Of a stretch of DNA of 43,906 nt, positions 14,855-23,428 are shown piece by piece; within the stretch, counting starts at the first letter, position 1; the number at the start of each line of letters is the position of its first letter. This DNA comes from JACDAS01 sp046262415 (GTDB lineage: Bacteria; Actinomycetota; Thermoleophilia; Gaiellales; Gaiellaceae), in the NCBI GenBank assembly GCA_046262415.1, contig JBHEMU010000033.1:1-43906 (forward strand), given 5' to 3'. Below the pieces are notes generated by a model, which had not been told where the DNA came from, searched no databases, and worked only from the letters and a program-made list of their open reading frames with translations. The position numbers were made by a program, and so were the translations under genes.

Positions 14855-16342
14855 CTACTCGAGCCCGAGGAAGCCGGTCACCGACAGCTTCGTGCCGTCG
14901 GCGGCGCCGTAGAAGAGCAGCGAGCGCAGCGGCTCCAGGTTGCCCGTCACGTCCGGCGGCACCGTGCGGCCCGCCGTCGTCGCGAAGTTGAGCCCGATCG
15001 GGATCAGCCGTTTCAGGTTGACGTAGACAAACCCGATCGTCTCGTCCGGCATCTCGGCCGCGTCGCTCGCGGCGGAGAAGTCGGCGTCGCCGTCGAGCTT
15101 GTCGCCCTCCCTGAGGCCGGTGATGCCGGTGGTCGAGCTCGTGAACACGAGCTTGCCGTCGAACGCCCCGTAGTAGAGCGCGAACTGCTGCCCGGCCAGC
15201 TTCTTCACCGTCACGCCGCTGATCTCCGTCGTCGTGGCCGGGCCCGTGGCGCCGACCGAGGGGCCGATCTTGGCGGCGAGCTTGTCGGCGGTGGCGGCGG
15301 CGGCGGCCTCGTCGTCGACCTGGAGCACGAGCGTCACCTCGGGGAGCGGCGCGCCCTCGCGCGCGTAGAACGCGCCTTCCTTGGCGAGGAGCGGCGCGAG
15401 CTCGGCGAGCGGGACGCCCAGCTGTGCTTCCAGCCCCAGCACGCGATCCTTCAGCGCCGGGTTCGCCAGCACCTGGTTGAGCGGGCGGTCGAGGCTGCTG
15501 AAGGAGACGTACGCGAGCACGCCGCTCGGGATCTCGCCGACGAGTTCGGAGGAGTACGGCTCGGCGGTCGTGCCGCCGGCCCGGTCGGCGAGGAAGTGGA
15601 ATCTCGTGCCGCCGCTCTTCGCCTCCGCCGACCCGGCGAGCCAGTTGATCTTGCCGACGGCCGGGACGGCGCCCTGGCCCGCCTGATCTGCGACCGCTCC
15701 GGCGATCGCGGCCCCGGAGACCCAGAACTTCACCAGCGCCTCGGCGGGCAGCGCCTCCATCGCCTGACCGAACAGGGAGTCGGCCGCGAGGGAAGCGCCG
15801 TCGCTCGCCGCCTTGGCGGCCGCGACCGCGGACTGCTTGTCCGAGACGGCCCTCCAGTCGCCCAGCTGCTCGGAGAAGACCTGATCGCCCTCCTCGGCGA
15901 GCTTGCGGAAGAGCGCCTCCAGCTTCGTGGCGTCCTTGGGCTCGTTCAGCAGCACGGCGAGCTCCTCCTCGCCGGTGCCGGCGAGAACCCCGATGTCGGT
16001 CTCGGGCCCGAGCGCCGGCTTGACGTCGCGCCCGAAGTCGACCCCCTCGCTCGCCAGGCCCTGCTCGATCTGCGCGATCAGCTTCGCGCGCTCGGGGAAC
16101 TTGTTCGAGAGCTCGTCGAGGGCGTTCCACTGCGAGCCCTCGAAGTCGGTGTCCAGGGCGACGAAGCCGAGCGCGCTCGCCGGGACGTACGCCGCGCCGT
16201 CGGGAGCGGCGCCCGCGGCCGGCCTGCCGCCGTCGTCCGTCGTGTCGGAACCCTTGCCGTCGCCGTCGCCGCCGCACCCCGCGGCGAGCAGCGTCGCGAG
16301 GACGAGCAGGAGGCCGAGCGCGAGGCAGAGTCGGTGCCGCAT
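14855..16342 (-). CDS. DUF3352-like lipoprotein
   Basis: A 495-residue exported lipoprotein. Its N-terminal signal ends in the lipobox LLAAGC, followed by a Gly/Asp-rich linker and a large domain with PASALGFVALDTDFEGSQW near its start. Sequence and layout resemble the DUF3352 family, found mostly in Thermoleophilia and cyanobacteria, function unknown. It contains repeated alternating helix/strand segments and no catalytic motif I recognise. ATG at 16342 is used; GTG at 16360 in the same frame would overlap the gpsA stop as GTGA like its neighbours and is a real alternative (501 aa). It lies inside the aro-cmk-der-gpsA-metK operon. Confidence 0.8.
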   Translation of the reverse strand: MRHRLCLALGLLLVLATLLAAGCGGDGDGKGSDTTDDGGRPAAGAAPDGAAYVPASALGFVALDTDFEGSQWNALDELSNKFPERAKLIAQIEQGLASEGVDFGRDVKPALGPETDIGVLAGTGEEELAVLLNEPKDATKLEALFRKLAEEGDQVFSEQLGDWRAVSDKQSAVAAAKAASDGASLAADSLFGQAMEALPAEALVKFWVSGAAIAGAVADQAGQGAVPAVGKINWLAGSAEAKSGGTRFHFLADRAGGTTAEPYSSELVGEIPSGVLAYVSFSSLDRPLNQVLANPALKDRVLGLEAQLGVPLAELAPLLAKEGAFYAREGAPLPEVTLVLQVDDEAAAAATADKLAAKIGPSVGATGPATTTEISGVTVKKLAGQQFALYYGAFDGKLVFTSSTTGITGLREGDKLDGDADFSAASDAAEMPDETIGFVYVNLKRLIPIGLNFATTAGRTVPPDVTGNLEPLRSLLFYGAADGTKLSVTGFLGLE

Positions 16343-16356
16343 CCGGCCGATATTAC

Positions 16357-17313
16357 TCACTCCTCGGTGGGGCGGCGCCCCATCAGCGTCGCGACGAGGT
16401 CGCCGAGGCTCTCGCCGCCGAGGACGCTGCAGACGCCCTCGGTGATCGGCAGCTCGATGCCGAGGCGGCGGGAGAGGTCGCGGAGGACGGGAGCGGTCGT
16501 CAGGCCCTCCACGACCATGCCGATCTCCGCGACGGCCGCCTCGGCGGTCGCGCCGCGGGCGATCAGCTCGCCGGCCAGTCGGTTGCGGCCGTGGCGGCTC
16601 CAGCACGTGACGACCAGGTCGCCCATCCCCGCGAGCCCCGCGAACGTCTCTGGCCGCCCGCCGCACGCCTCGCCCAGACGGGCCATCTCGACGAGTCCGC
16701 GGGTGATCAGCGCCGCCTTGGCGTTGTCGCCGAGCCCGAAGCCGTCGACGCCGCCGGCGGCGAGCGCGATCACGTTCTTCGCCGCGGCGCAGAGCTCGAC
16801 GCCGACGAGGTCGCTGTTCACGTACACGCGGAAGGCGAGCGAGTTGATCGCGTGCTGGAGCTCGAGCGCGAGGTCGCCGTCCTCGCTGGCGATCACGGCA
16901 GCGCCGGGCAGCCCTTCGGCGACCTCGGCGGCGATGTTCGGACCCGAGAGGACGGCGACGGGCCGGCCTTCCACGAGCGTCGAGAGCCGCTCGCCGGAGG
17001 CGGGATCGAGGCCCTTGGTCAGGCTGAGCACGGGGGCGCGGCCCGGCAGCGCGCGCGCGACGTCTCCGAACGCCCGGCTCGGCACCGCCAGCACGACGAG
17101 CTCGGCCGTCTCGGCGCCGGCCTCCTCGACCGCGACCGCACGCACGTCCCCCAGGTGGACCGTGCCGAGGTAGCGCGGGTTCCTCCCCGTCTCGGCGATC
17201 GCACGTGCCTGCTCGGGGTCGCGGCAGGCGAGGGTGACCTCGTGGTCCCGGTCGGCGAGCAGCCGCGAGAAGGCCGTGCCCCACGAGCCGCCGCCGACGA
17301 CCACGACCTTCAT
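16357..17313 (-). CDS. gpsA: glycerol-3-phosphate dehydrogenase (NAD(P)+)
   Basis: Reduces dihydroxyacetone phosphate to sn-glycerol 3-phosphate, the backbone for phospholipids. It has the Rossmann motif VVGGGSWGTAFSRLLA at the N-terminus, VLSGPNIAAEVAEG, the catalytic lysine in CAAAKNVIALAAG and the C-terminal block AGMGDLVVTCWSRHGRNR. Length 318 aa is typical. The ATG at 17313 overlaps the der stop as ATGA. Next to plsC, which uses its product after the first acylation, the operon links lipid synthesis with the GTPase Der. Confidence 0.95.
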   Translation of the reverse strand: MKVVVVGGGSWGTAFSRLLADRDHEVTLACRDPEQARAIAETGRNPRYLGTVHLGDVRAVAVEEAGAETAELVVLAVPSRAFGDVARALPGRAPVLSLTKGLDPASGERLSTLVEGRPVAVLSGPNIAAEVAEGLPGAAVIASEDGDLALELQHAINSLAFRVYVNSDLVGVELCAAAKNVIALAAGGVDGFGLGDNAKAALITRGLVEMARLGEACGGRPETFAGLAGMGDLVVTCWSRHGRNRLAGELIARGATAEAAVAEIGMVVEGLTTAPVLRDLSRRLGIELPITEGVCSVLGGESLGDLVATLMGRRPTEE

Positions 17314-18638
17314 CCGCCGACCCTGCCGCCGGGCTTGCGCACGAAGTCGATCGAGACGGGCACGCCCGCGAGCGCGAAGCGCTGCCGCAGCTGGTTCTCC
17401 ACCCAGTAGCCGTAGTCCCGCGTGACCAGGCCGGGGTCGTTGACGAAGAAGCGGAAGCGCGGCGGGCGCACCCTCGTCTGCGTGCCGTAGAGGAGGTTGA
17501 GGCGCTTGCCGTTCCGCGACGGCGGCTGGCGTGCCTCGCGCAGCTCGCCCAGGAAGCGGTTCAGCTCGCCGGTGGGAACGCGGCTCGTCGAGCGGTCGAA
17601 GAGCGCCTCGACCTTGTCCAGCAGCCGGTCGATCCCGCGGCGCGTCTTCGCCGACACCGCGATCAGCTCGGGCCGCTGCCGCAGCCGGCGCTCGAGCACC
17701 GGCCGCACGTCCTCGATCCCGATCCGCGTCACGTCCCACTTGGACAGCACCACGAGCGTCGAGCACTGCGCCTTGCGCGCGACGTCCGCGACGGCCAGGT
17801 CCTGCTCGACCAGGCCCTCGCTCGCGTCGACGAGCACGAGCGCCACGTCCGCGCGCTCGGCCGCCTCGAGCGCGCGCAGCTCCGAGTAGTACTCGATCCC
17901 CTGCCGCTGGCGCCGCTTCCGTCGCAGCCCCGCGGTGTCGACGAGGACGAAGGTGCGCTCGCCGCGAAGGAAGACGGTGTCGATCGAGTCGCGCGTCGTC
18001 CCGGGCACCTCCGAGACGATCACGCGCTCCTGCCCGACGAGGCGGTTGAGCAGGCTCGACTTGCCCACGTTCGGGCGGCCGAGGATCGCGACCCTGATCG
18101 CCTCCTCGCCGACCGGCGGGTGGCCGTGCCCGGGCAGGCGGGCGACGATCAGGTCGAGCAGGTCGCCCGTCCCGTGGCCGTGCATCGCCGACAGCGGGAT
18201 CGGGTCGCCGAGCCCGAGCCGGTGGAACTCGAAGGCCTCGGCGTCGCGGTCCGGGTCGTCGATCTTGTTCGCCAGCACCAGCACTGGCCTGCGCGCCGCG
18301 CGCAGGATCGCCGCCAGCTCCTCGTCCCCGGGCGTGATCCCCGCACGGGCGTCGACGACGAAGAGGACGAGGTCCGCCTCGGCCACCGCCGCCCGCGCCT
18401 GGTCGGCGACCGAGCGGGTGATCGGCGACGGGTCGGCGATGTCGACGCCGCCGGTGTCGACCAGGACGAAGTGCTTCCCGTTCCACTCGCAGACGAGCTC
18501 CTTGCGGTCCCGCGTCACCCCGGGGGTGTCGTGGACGACCGCGGCCCGGGACTCGGTCAGCCGGTTGACGAGCGTCGACTTGCCGACGTTCGGATAGCCG
18601 ACGATGGCGACGCGCCCGTAGAGGATCTCCTCGCTCAC
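17310..18638 (-). CDS. der: ribosome-assembly GTPase Der (EngA)
   Basis: Double-GTPase needed for 50S ribosome assembly. The first G domain has GYPNVGKST, DTGG and NKID; the second has GRPNVGKSS, DTAGLRRK and SKWD; a KH-like domain follows (about 350-442) with FRFFVNDP. Length 442 aa is normal. GTG at 18638 is used because the family N-terminus (YGRVAIVGYPNVGKST) follows within ten residues; upstream sequence in this frame shadows plsC. It begins 4 nt after the plsC stop. Confidence 0.96.
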   Translation of the reverse strand: MSEEILYGRVAIVGYPNVGKSTLVNRLTESRAAVVHDTPGVTRDRKELVCEWNGKHFVLVDTGGVDIADPSPITRSVADQARAAVAEADLVLFVVDARAGITPGDEELAAILRAARRPVLVLANKIDDPDRDAEAFEFHRLGLGDPIPLSAMHGHGTGDLLDLIVARLPGHGHPPVGEEAIRVAILGRPNVGKSSLLNRLVGQERVIVSEVPGTTRDSIDTVFLRGERTFVLVDTAGLRRKRRQRQGIEYYSELRALEAAERADVALVLVDASEGLVEQDLAVADVARKAQCSTLVVLSKWDVTRIGIEDVRPVLERRLRQRPELIAVSAKTRRGIDRLLDKVEALFDRSTSRVPTGELNRFLGELREARQPPSRNGKRLNLLYGTQTRVRPPRFRFFVNDPGLVTRDYGYWVENQLRQRFALAGVPVSIDFVRKPGGRVGG

Positions 18639-18642
18639 CGGG

Positions 18643-19293
18643 TCACACCGGCGGCGTGGCGACGCGGGGACGCCCGAGCTCGTGCAGCTCGCCGAGGAAC
18701 TGCCACAGCGTCCGGATGCGCCGTTCGATCTCGTCGGAGGCCTCGCGGTAGCCCCTCGCCCCTCGCAGCAGCCCCTCGAAGAGCACGGGCTCGCCCCAGG
18801 CGATCGAGACCGGTTGGAAGTTGCCCGGCTGCCAGTCACTACTGCCGAAGACGGCGCCCGGGACGACGGGCACCCCCTCCTGGAGCGCCACCATCGCGGC
18901 GCCCGGCTGTGCCTTCCCCGGCACCCCCGCCTGCTGGCGCGTGCCCTCGACGAAGAGGCCCAGCACCCGGCCGCGCCGGACGATCTCGCGCGCCATCCGC
19001 ACGGCCTCCCGGTCCGACTCCCCGCGCCGGACGGCGAAGGAACCGAACGCGCGGATCAGCTGGCCGAGCGCCGGGGCGCGGTGGGCCTCGATCTTCGCCA
19101 TGTACCAGATCGTCCTCGGGCAGGAGGCGCCGAACGCGGCGACGTCGATCCAGTGGAAGTGGTTGATCGCGAGCACGGCGCCGCCGTGCAGCGGGATCCG
19201 GTCGACGCCGTAGTCCTGCAGGCGCGTGAAGAACCGCGTCGCGGGCGCCATCGTCAGGCGTCCGGCGCCCCAGACCAGGTCCGGGACCGTCAC
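18643..19293 (-). CDS. plsC: 1-acyl-glycerol-3-phosphate acyltransferase (PlsC family)
   Basis: Transfers an acyl chain to lysophosphatidic acid at the membrane. The H-x4-D motif is NHFHWID, and the second block is LFVEGTRQQAG (EGTR), followed by the third block VVPGAVFGSS. No strong membrane helix is evident. Length 216 aa fits short PlsC proteins. The start GTG at 19293 overlaps the cmk stop as GTGA. Location between cmk and der is a known arrangement in several phyla. Confidence 0.88.
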   Translation of the reverse strand: MTVPDLVWGAGRLTMAPATRFFTRLQDYGVDRIPLHGGAVLAINHFHWIDVAAFGASCPRTIWYMAKIEAHRAPALGQLIRAFGSFAVRRGESDREAVRMAREIVRRGRVLGLFVEGTRQQAGVPGKAQPGAAMVALQEGVPVVPGAVFGSSDWQPGNFQPVSIAWGEPVLFEGLLRGARGYREASDEIERRIRTLWQFLGELHELGRPRVATPPV

Positions 19294-19928
19294 GGCGCCG
19301 CGAGCCGGCGCTCGCGCACGCGCTCCTCGACCCGGGCGATCACGCCCTCGACGTCCAAGTGCGTGGTGTCGATCAGCTCCGCGTCCGCCGCCGGCTGCAT
19401 GCGCACGGCGTCGCTCGCGTCGCGCAGGCGCAGGTCCGTGGCGAGCGCGTCGGCGCCGATGTCGGGCCGGTCCGCGAGCCGCCGCTCCGCGCGCACGGCC
19501 GTCTCGGCGGTCAGGTAGACCTTCACCTCGGCGTCCGGCGCGACGACGGTGCCGATGTCCCGGCCCTCGATCACGCAGTTGCCGAGCTCCGCGAGCTCTC
19601 GCTGGCGCTCGCGCATGACGCTGCGGACCTGCGGGTGGCGGGCGACCACGGGGACGACGCGGTCGATCCGGGCCTGGCGGATCGCCGCGGTGACGTCCGT
19701 CCCGTCGATCGAGACCCGCCCGGCCTCGTCGATGTCGACAGGGTGGCCCCGCGCGAGCTCCCCGAGCGGCTCGCCGTCGCCGAGCGGGATGCCCCGCACG
19801 AGCGCGAGCCAGGTCAGCGCGCGGTACATCGCGCCCGTGTCGAGGTAGCGGAAGCCGAGCCGCTCGGCGAGCCTCCGCGCGACGGTGCTCTTGCCGGCCC
19901 CGGCGGGGCCGTCGATGGCGACGATCAT
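19290..19928 (-). CDS. cmk: cytidylate kinase
   Basis: Phosphorylates CMP and dCMP for nucleotide supply. The P-loop is IDGPAGAGKSTVARRLA, followed by FRYLDTGAMYRALT, VIEGRDIGTVV, and the lid region RRLADRP, all typical of Cmk. Length is 212 aa. ATG at 19928 has GGAGGAG about 11 nt upstream. It lies 32 nt after aroA and overlaps plsC by 4 nt; aroA-cmk adjacency is widespread in bacteria. Confidence 0.95.
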   Translation of the reverse strand: MIVAIDGPAGAGKSTVARRLAERLGFRYLDTGAMYRALTWLALVRGIPLGDGEPLGELARGHPVDIDEAGRVSIDGTDVTAAIRQARIDRVVPVVARHPQVRSVMRERQRELAELGNCVIEGRDIGTVVAPDAEVKVYLTAETAVRAERRLADRPDIGADALATDLRLRDASDAVRMQPAADAELIDTTHLDVEGVIARVEERVRERRLAAP

Positions 19929-19960
19929 CTCGGGAGCTCTCCTCCTGTCCGCGGCGGCGC

Positions 19961-21238
19961 TCAGAGAGCGATGCTGCGGAGCAGATCGAAAAATCCGGGG
20001 AAGCTTATAGCGACGGATTCGGCATCCTCGAGCTGGACGCCCTCCCGCGAGACGAGCCCCGTGACGGCGCCCAGCATCGCGATCCGGTGGTCGCCCCGGG
20101 CGTGCACCCGGCCCCCTCGGGGGCGGGCCGGGACGCCCCGGACGCGGAAGCCGTCCTCGGTGGCGCGGATGCGCACGCCGGCCGCGCGCAGCGCCTCGGT
20201 GATCGTCTCGATCCGGTCCGACTCCTTGACGCGGAGCTCCTCGGCTCCCCGCACGAGGCTCTCGCCGCGGGCGCACGCCGCGGCCAGGGCGAAGAGCGGC
20301 AGCTCGTCGACCAGCAGCGGCACCTCGGCCGGCCCGACGGCGGTGGCGGTGAGCTCCGACGAGGCGACCTCGACATCCGCGCCCGGCTCGCCACCGATCT
20401 GGCGGCGGTTGAAGAGGGAGATGCGCGCCCCCATGCGCTCGAGCACGGGCAGGAAGCCGATCCGGGTCGGGTTGACGTTGACGCCGGCGAGGCGGAGCAC
20501 CGAGCCGGACAGGAGCGTCGCCGCGACGAGGAAGGGCGCGGCGGACGAGAAGTCGCCCGGGACGTCAAGCGAGAGCGGCTCGAGGCGCTCGGCCGGCCAG
20601 ACCGAGGCCTCGCGCGGGCCTCCCGCCACGCGGACGCCGGCGGCCGAGAGGAGGCGCTCGGTGTGGTCTCGGGTCACGGCGGGCTCGACGACCGTCGTCG
20701 GCCCCGACGTCGCGTACAGCCCGGCGAGCAGGACGGCGGACTTGACCTGCGCGCTCGCGACCGGGAGCTCGTAGCGGATCGGGCTCAGCCGGCTGCCGCG
20801 GATCCTCAGCGGTGCCGTGCCGCCGGTGGTCTCGACGTCGGCGCCCATCAGGCGCAGCGGCTCGGCGATGCGCTCCATCGGACGCCCGCGCAGGGACTCG
20901 TCGCCCGTGAGCGTGAACGTCCCCTCCTGCCCGGCGAGGATCCCTGCGAGCAGCCGCAGCAGCGTCCCGGCGTTGCCGCAGTCGATCGGACCGTCCGGGG
21001 CCTGCAGGCCGCGAAGGCCGGCGCCGGTCACGCGGACGGTGTCGTCCGCCTCCCGGACCTCGACCCCGAGCGCCCGCAGCGCCGAGATCGTCGAGAGCGT
21101 GTCGCCAGCGCGCCCGTAGCCGCGAATCTCGCTCTCGCCCTGCGCGAGCGCGGCGAGCAGGAGCGCCCGGTGCGAGATCGACTTGGCGCCCGGCACGGCC
21201 AGCGCGCCCTGGACCGACGTCGCCGGCTCGATCCTCAC
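19961..21238 (-). CDS. aroA: 3-phosphoshikimate 1-carboxyvinyltransferase (EPSP synthase)
   Basis: Sixth step of the shikimate pathway: shikimate 3-phosphate plus PEP gives EPSP. It shows VPGAKSISHRALLLAALA (glyphosate-region lysine and SHR), CGNAGTLLRLLAG, SAQVKSAVLLAGLYA, RDHTERLL and ELRVKESDRIE. Having A in the PGAKSISHR position is characteristic of many class II-like enzymes. Length 425 aa is normal. GTG at 21238 overlaps the tyrA stop as GTGA. It sits between tyrA and cmk in the minus-strand operon. Confidence 0.95.
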   Translation of the reverse strand: MRIEPATSVQGALAVPGAKSISHRALLLAALAQGESEIRGYGRAGDTLSTISALRALGVEVREADDTVRVTGAGLRGLQAPDGPIDCGNAGTLLRLLAGILAGQEGTFTLTGDESLRGRPMERIAEPLRLMGADVETTGGTAPLRIRGSRLSPIRYELPVASAQVKSAVLLAGLYATSGPTTVVEPAVTRDHTERLLSAAGVRVAGGPREASVWPAERLEPLSLDVPGDFSSAAPFLVAATLLSGSVLRLAGVNVNPTRIGFLPVLERMGARISLFNRRQIGGEPGADVEVASSELTATAVGPAEVPLLVDELPLFALAAACARGESLVRGAEELRVKESDRIETITEALRAAGVRIRATEDGFRVRGVPARPRGGRVHARGDHRIAMLGAVTGLVSREGVQLEDAESVAISFPGFFDLLRSIAL

Positions 21239-22332
21239 GGCTCGGGCAGGACGGGGGATGCGACCACGCCGTAGCCCTGGCCCTCGAGCAGCGCGGCCGC
21301 CCGGCTCGCCTCCTCCTCCCCCGTCAGCAGCAGCGTCAGGACGCCTCCCCGCTCCGGGGAGAAGTGCTGGAGCTCGAAGTCCTCGATGTTGATCCGCGCG
21401 GCGCCGAGCGCCTGCGTGATCCCGGCCAGCACGCCGGGCCGGTCGGGCACGTGCACCCGCAGCCGCTGCAAGACGCCGGGGTCGCCGTAGGCCTGCGCCA
21501 GCATCCGACGCCGGTTCCCCCCCGCCTCTCCCACCCAGCGGGCGAGGAACCCCGCGTCGCCCGTCCCGAGCGCGGTCTCGAGCTGCTCCACCCGGCGCCG
21601 GTGCTCGGCGAGCTCGCCCCGGAGCGCGGCGGCGTTCTCGAGGAAGATGTCGACCCAGATCCGCGGGTTGGCGCCGGCCACGCGCGTCATGTCCCGGAGC
21701 GACCCGCCCGCGGCCGCGAGCGGCTCGTGCCCGTCCACCCGCGTCGAGCCGGCCTGGTTGACGAGCAGGTTCGCGAGCGCGTGCGGGAGGTGGCTCGTCA
21801 GCGCCACGAGCCGGTCGTGCGCCTCCGGGTCGACCGCGACCGGCTGCGCGCCGAGCGCCGCGACGAAGCCGTGCACCAGGCGGTAGCGCTCGGGCTCGGT
21901 CGTGGAGAGCGGCGTCAGGAACCAGGTCGCCCCCTCGAAGAGATCCGCCGTCGCGTGGTCGGCGCCGCGCGCCTCGGAGCCGCAGACCGGGTGGCCGCCG
22001 ACGAAACGCTCCGACCCTCGTGCGGCGGCGCAGACCGACGCCTTCGTCGACCCGACGTCGGTGACCGTGCAAGCCGCTCCCGTGGCCGCCAGCACCGCCT
22101 TCGCCTGCGCGGCGAGCTGCGCAACGGGCGCCGCGACGACGGCGAGCTCGGCCTCCGCCAGCGCCTCTCCCAGGGTCGCCGCCGCCCTGTCGACGGCGCC
22201 GCGGCGGACCGCGGCGGCGAGCGCCTCGGGGTCCGGGTCGAAGCCCGAGACGTCCCCGGCCTGGCCGGAGCGCTTCGCGGCGAGGCCGACGGACGCGCCG
22301 ATCAGCCCGGTGCCGACGAGCGCGATCCTCAT
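21235..22332 (-). CDS. tyrA: prephenate dehydrogenase with ACT domain
   Basis: Oxidises prephenate to 4-hydroxyphenylpyruvate for tyrosine. It begins with the NAD-binding MRIALVGTGLIGASVGLA, includes VTDVGSTKASV, GGHPVCGSEARGADHA and the conserved TSHLPHALA. The C-terminal 75 residues (about 288-365) look like an ACT regulatory domain (VHVPDRPGVLAGITQALGAA, INIEDFELQ), suggesting feedback by tyrosine. Length 365 aa fits. It starts 7 nt after aroF. Confidence 0.92.
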   Translation of the reverse strand: MRIALVGTGLIGASVGLAAKRSGQAGDVSGFDPDPEALAAAVRRGAVDRAAATLGEALAEAELAVVAAPVAQLAAQAKAVLAATGAACTVTDVGSTKASVCAAARGSERFVGGHPVCGSEARGADHATADLFEGATWFLTPLSTTEPERYRLVHGFVAALGAQPVAVDPEAHDRLVALTSHLPHALANLLVNQAGSTRVDGHEPLAAAGGSLRDMTRVAGANPRIWVDIFLENAAALRGELAEHRRRVEQLETALGTGDAGFLARWVGEAGGNRRRMLAQAYGDPGVLQRLRVHVPDRPGVLAGITQALGAARINIEDFELQHFSPERGGVLTLLLTGEEEASRAAALLEGQGYGVVASPVLPEP

Positions 22333-22339
22333 CCGACGG

Positions 22340-23380
22340 TCAGCCGACCTGTTTGCCGACCAGCTCGACGATCGCCCTCACCTCGCGCGCGAACTCGGCG
22401 AAGTCGGCCAGGGGGATCTGCTGCGGCCCGTCGCAGAGCGCCTCCTCGGGGCGCGGGTGCGCCTCGACGATGATCCCGTCGGCGCCCACCGCCGCGGCGG
22501 CCCGGGCGAGCGGCAGGACGAGATCGCGACGGCCCGCAGCGTGGGACGGGTCGACGATCACCGGCAGGTGCGTCTCGTGCTGGAGCACGGCCACCGAGCC
22601 GAGGTCGAGCGTGTAGCGCGTCGTCCGCTCGAAGGTCTTGATGCCGCGCTCGCAGAGGATGATCTGCTCGTTGCCCTCCTTGGCCACGTACTCGGCGGCC
22701 ATCAGGAGCTCCTCCACCGACGCCGACGGCCCGCGCTTGATCAGCACCGGCTTGTGGGCGCGGCCGATCTCCGACAGCAGCAGGAAGTTCTGCATGTTCC
22801 GCGCGCCGATCTGGATCACGTCGGCGACCTCGACGACCTCCTCGACGTGCCGCGGGTCCATCAGCTCGGTCACGATCGGCAGGCCGGTCTCCGCCCGCGC
22901 CTCGCGCAGGATCTCCAGCGCCTCCGGGCCGAGGCCCTGGAAGGTGTATGGCGACGTGCGCGGCTTGAAGGCGCCGCCGCGGAGCATCGTCGCCCCGGCG
23001 CCTGCGACCGCGCGCGCCGTGTCGAGCGTCTGCTCGCGGTATTCGACCGTGCACGGCCCCGCGATCAGCCCGAACCAGCTGTCGCCGATTCGCCGCCCGT
23101 CGACCTCGATCACGGTCGGGTCCGACCTGAGCTCGCGCGCGACGAGCTTGTAGGGCTTCAGGATCGGCAGCACCTGCTCGACGCCCGGGTAGCCCTCGAG
23201 CGGCAGGGTCGCGAGCCGCTCGCGGTCGCCGATCACCGCGATCACCGTCGCCTCGCGGCCGCGTGAGACCCTGGCGACGGCGCCGGCCTCCTGCAGCCGT
23301 GCGACCACGTGCTCGGTCTCGGCGGCCGTCGCGGCCGCGCCCAGCACGACGAGGAGCTCGGGAGATCCGTCGGACGACAT
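22340..23380 (-). CDS. aroF: 3-deoxy-7-phosphoheptulonate (DAHP) synthase
   Basis: First step of the shikimate pathway (PEP plus erythrose 4-phosphate). This is the type I-beta form: an N-terminal ferredoxin-like regulatory domain (about 1-75) followed by the barrel with IAGPCTVEYREQTL, RGGAFKPRTSPYTFQGL, QIGARNMQNFLLL, ILCERGIKTFE and VDPSHAAGRR. Length is 346 aa. ATG at 23380 has a CAGACT box 7 nt upstream, so it may be leaderless and is the first gene of the operon aroF-tyrA-aroA-cmk-plsC-der-gpsA-lipoprotein-metK. It is divergent from trpS with only 48 bp between. Confidence 0.95.
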   Translation of the reverse strand: MSSDGSPELLVVLGAAATAAETEHVVARLQEAGAVARVSRGREATVIAVIGDRERLATLPLEGYPGVEQVLPILKPYKLVARELRSDPTVIEVDGRRIGDSWFGLIAGPCTVEYREQTLDTARAVAGAGATMLRGGAFKPRTSPYTFQGLGPEALEILREARAETGLPIVTELMDPRHVEEVVEVADVIQIGARNMQNFLLLSEIGRAHKPVLIKRGPSASVEELLMAAEYVAKEGNEQIILCERGIKTFERTTRYTLDLGSVAVLQHETHLPVIVDPSHAAGRRDLVLPLARAAAAVGADGIIVEAHPRPEEALCDGPQQIPLADFAEFAREVRAIVELVGKQVG

Positions 23381-23387
23381 CCGGGCA

Positions 23388-23393
23388 AGTCTG
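23388..23393 (-). promoter_or_regulatory. candidate -10 box CAGACT for the aroF operon
   Basis: CAGACT on the minus strand lies 7 nt before the aroF ATG, without a Shine-Dalgarno. On the opposite strand TAGCAT at 23411-23416 is a candidate -10 for trpS with a leader of about 5 nt. Both promoters share 48 bp. Confidence 0.4.
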
Positions 23394-23428
23394 CCGGTTC
23401 CTTGTCCGGCTAGCATTTTCGCTCCGTC

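Noticed and set aside
14648..17173. Very long plus-strand open frame (over 800 codons) opposite the lipoprotein and gpsA genes
   Set aside because: It covers three well-supported minus-strand genes, is low complexity and has no domain. It arises from GC-rich third positions.
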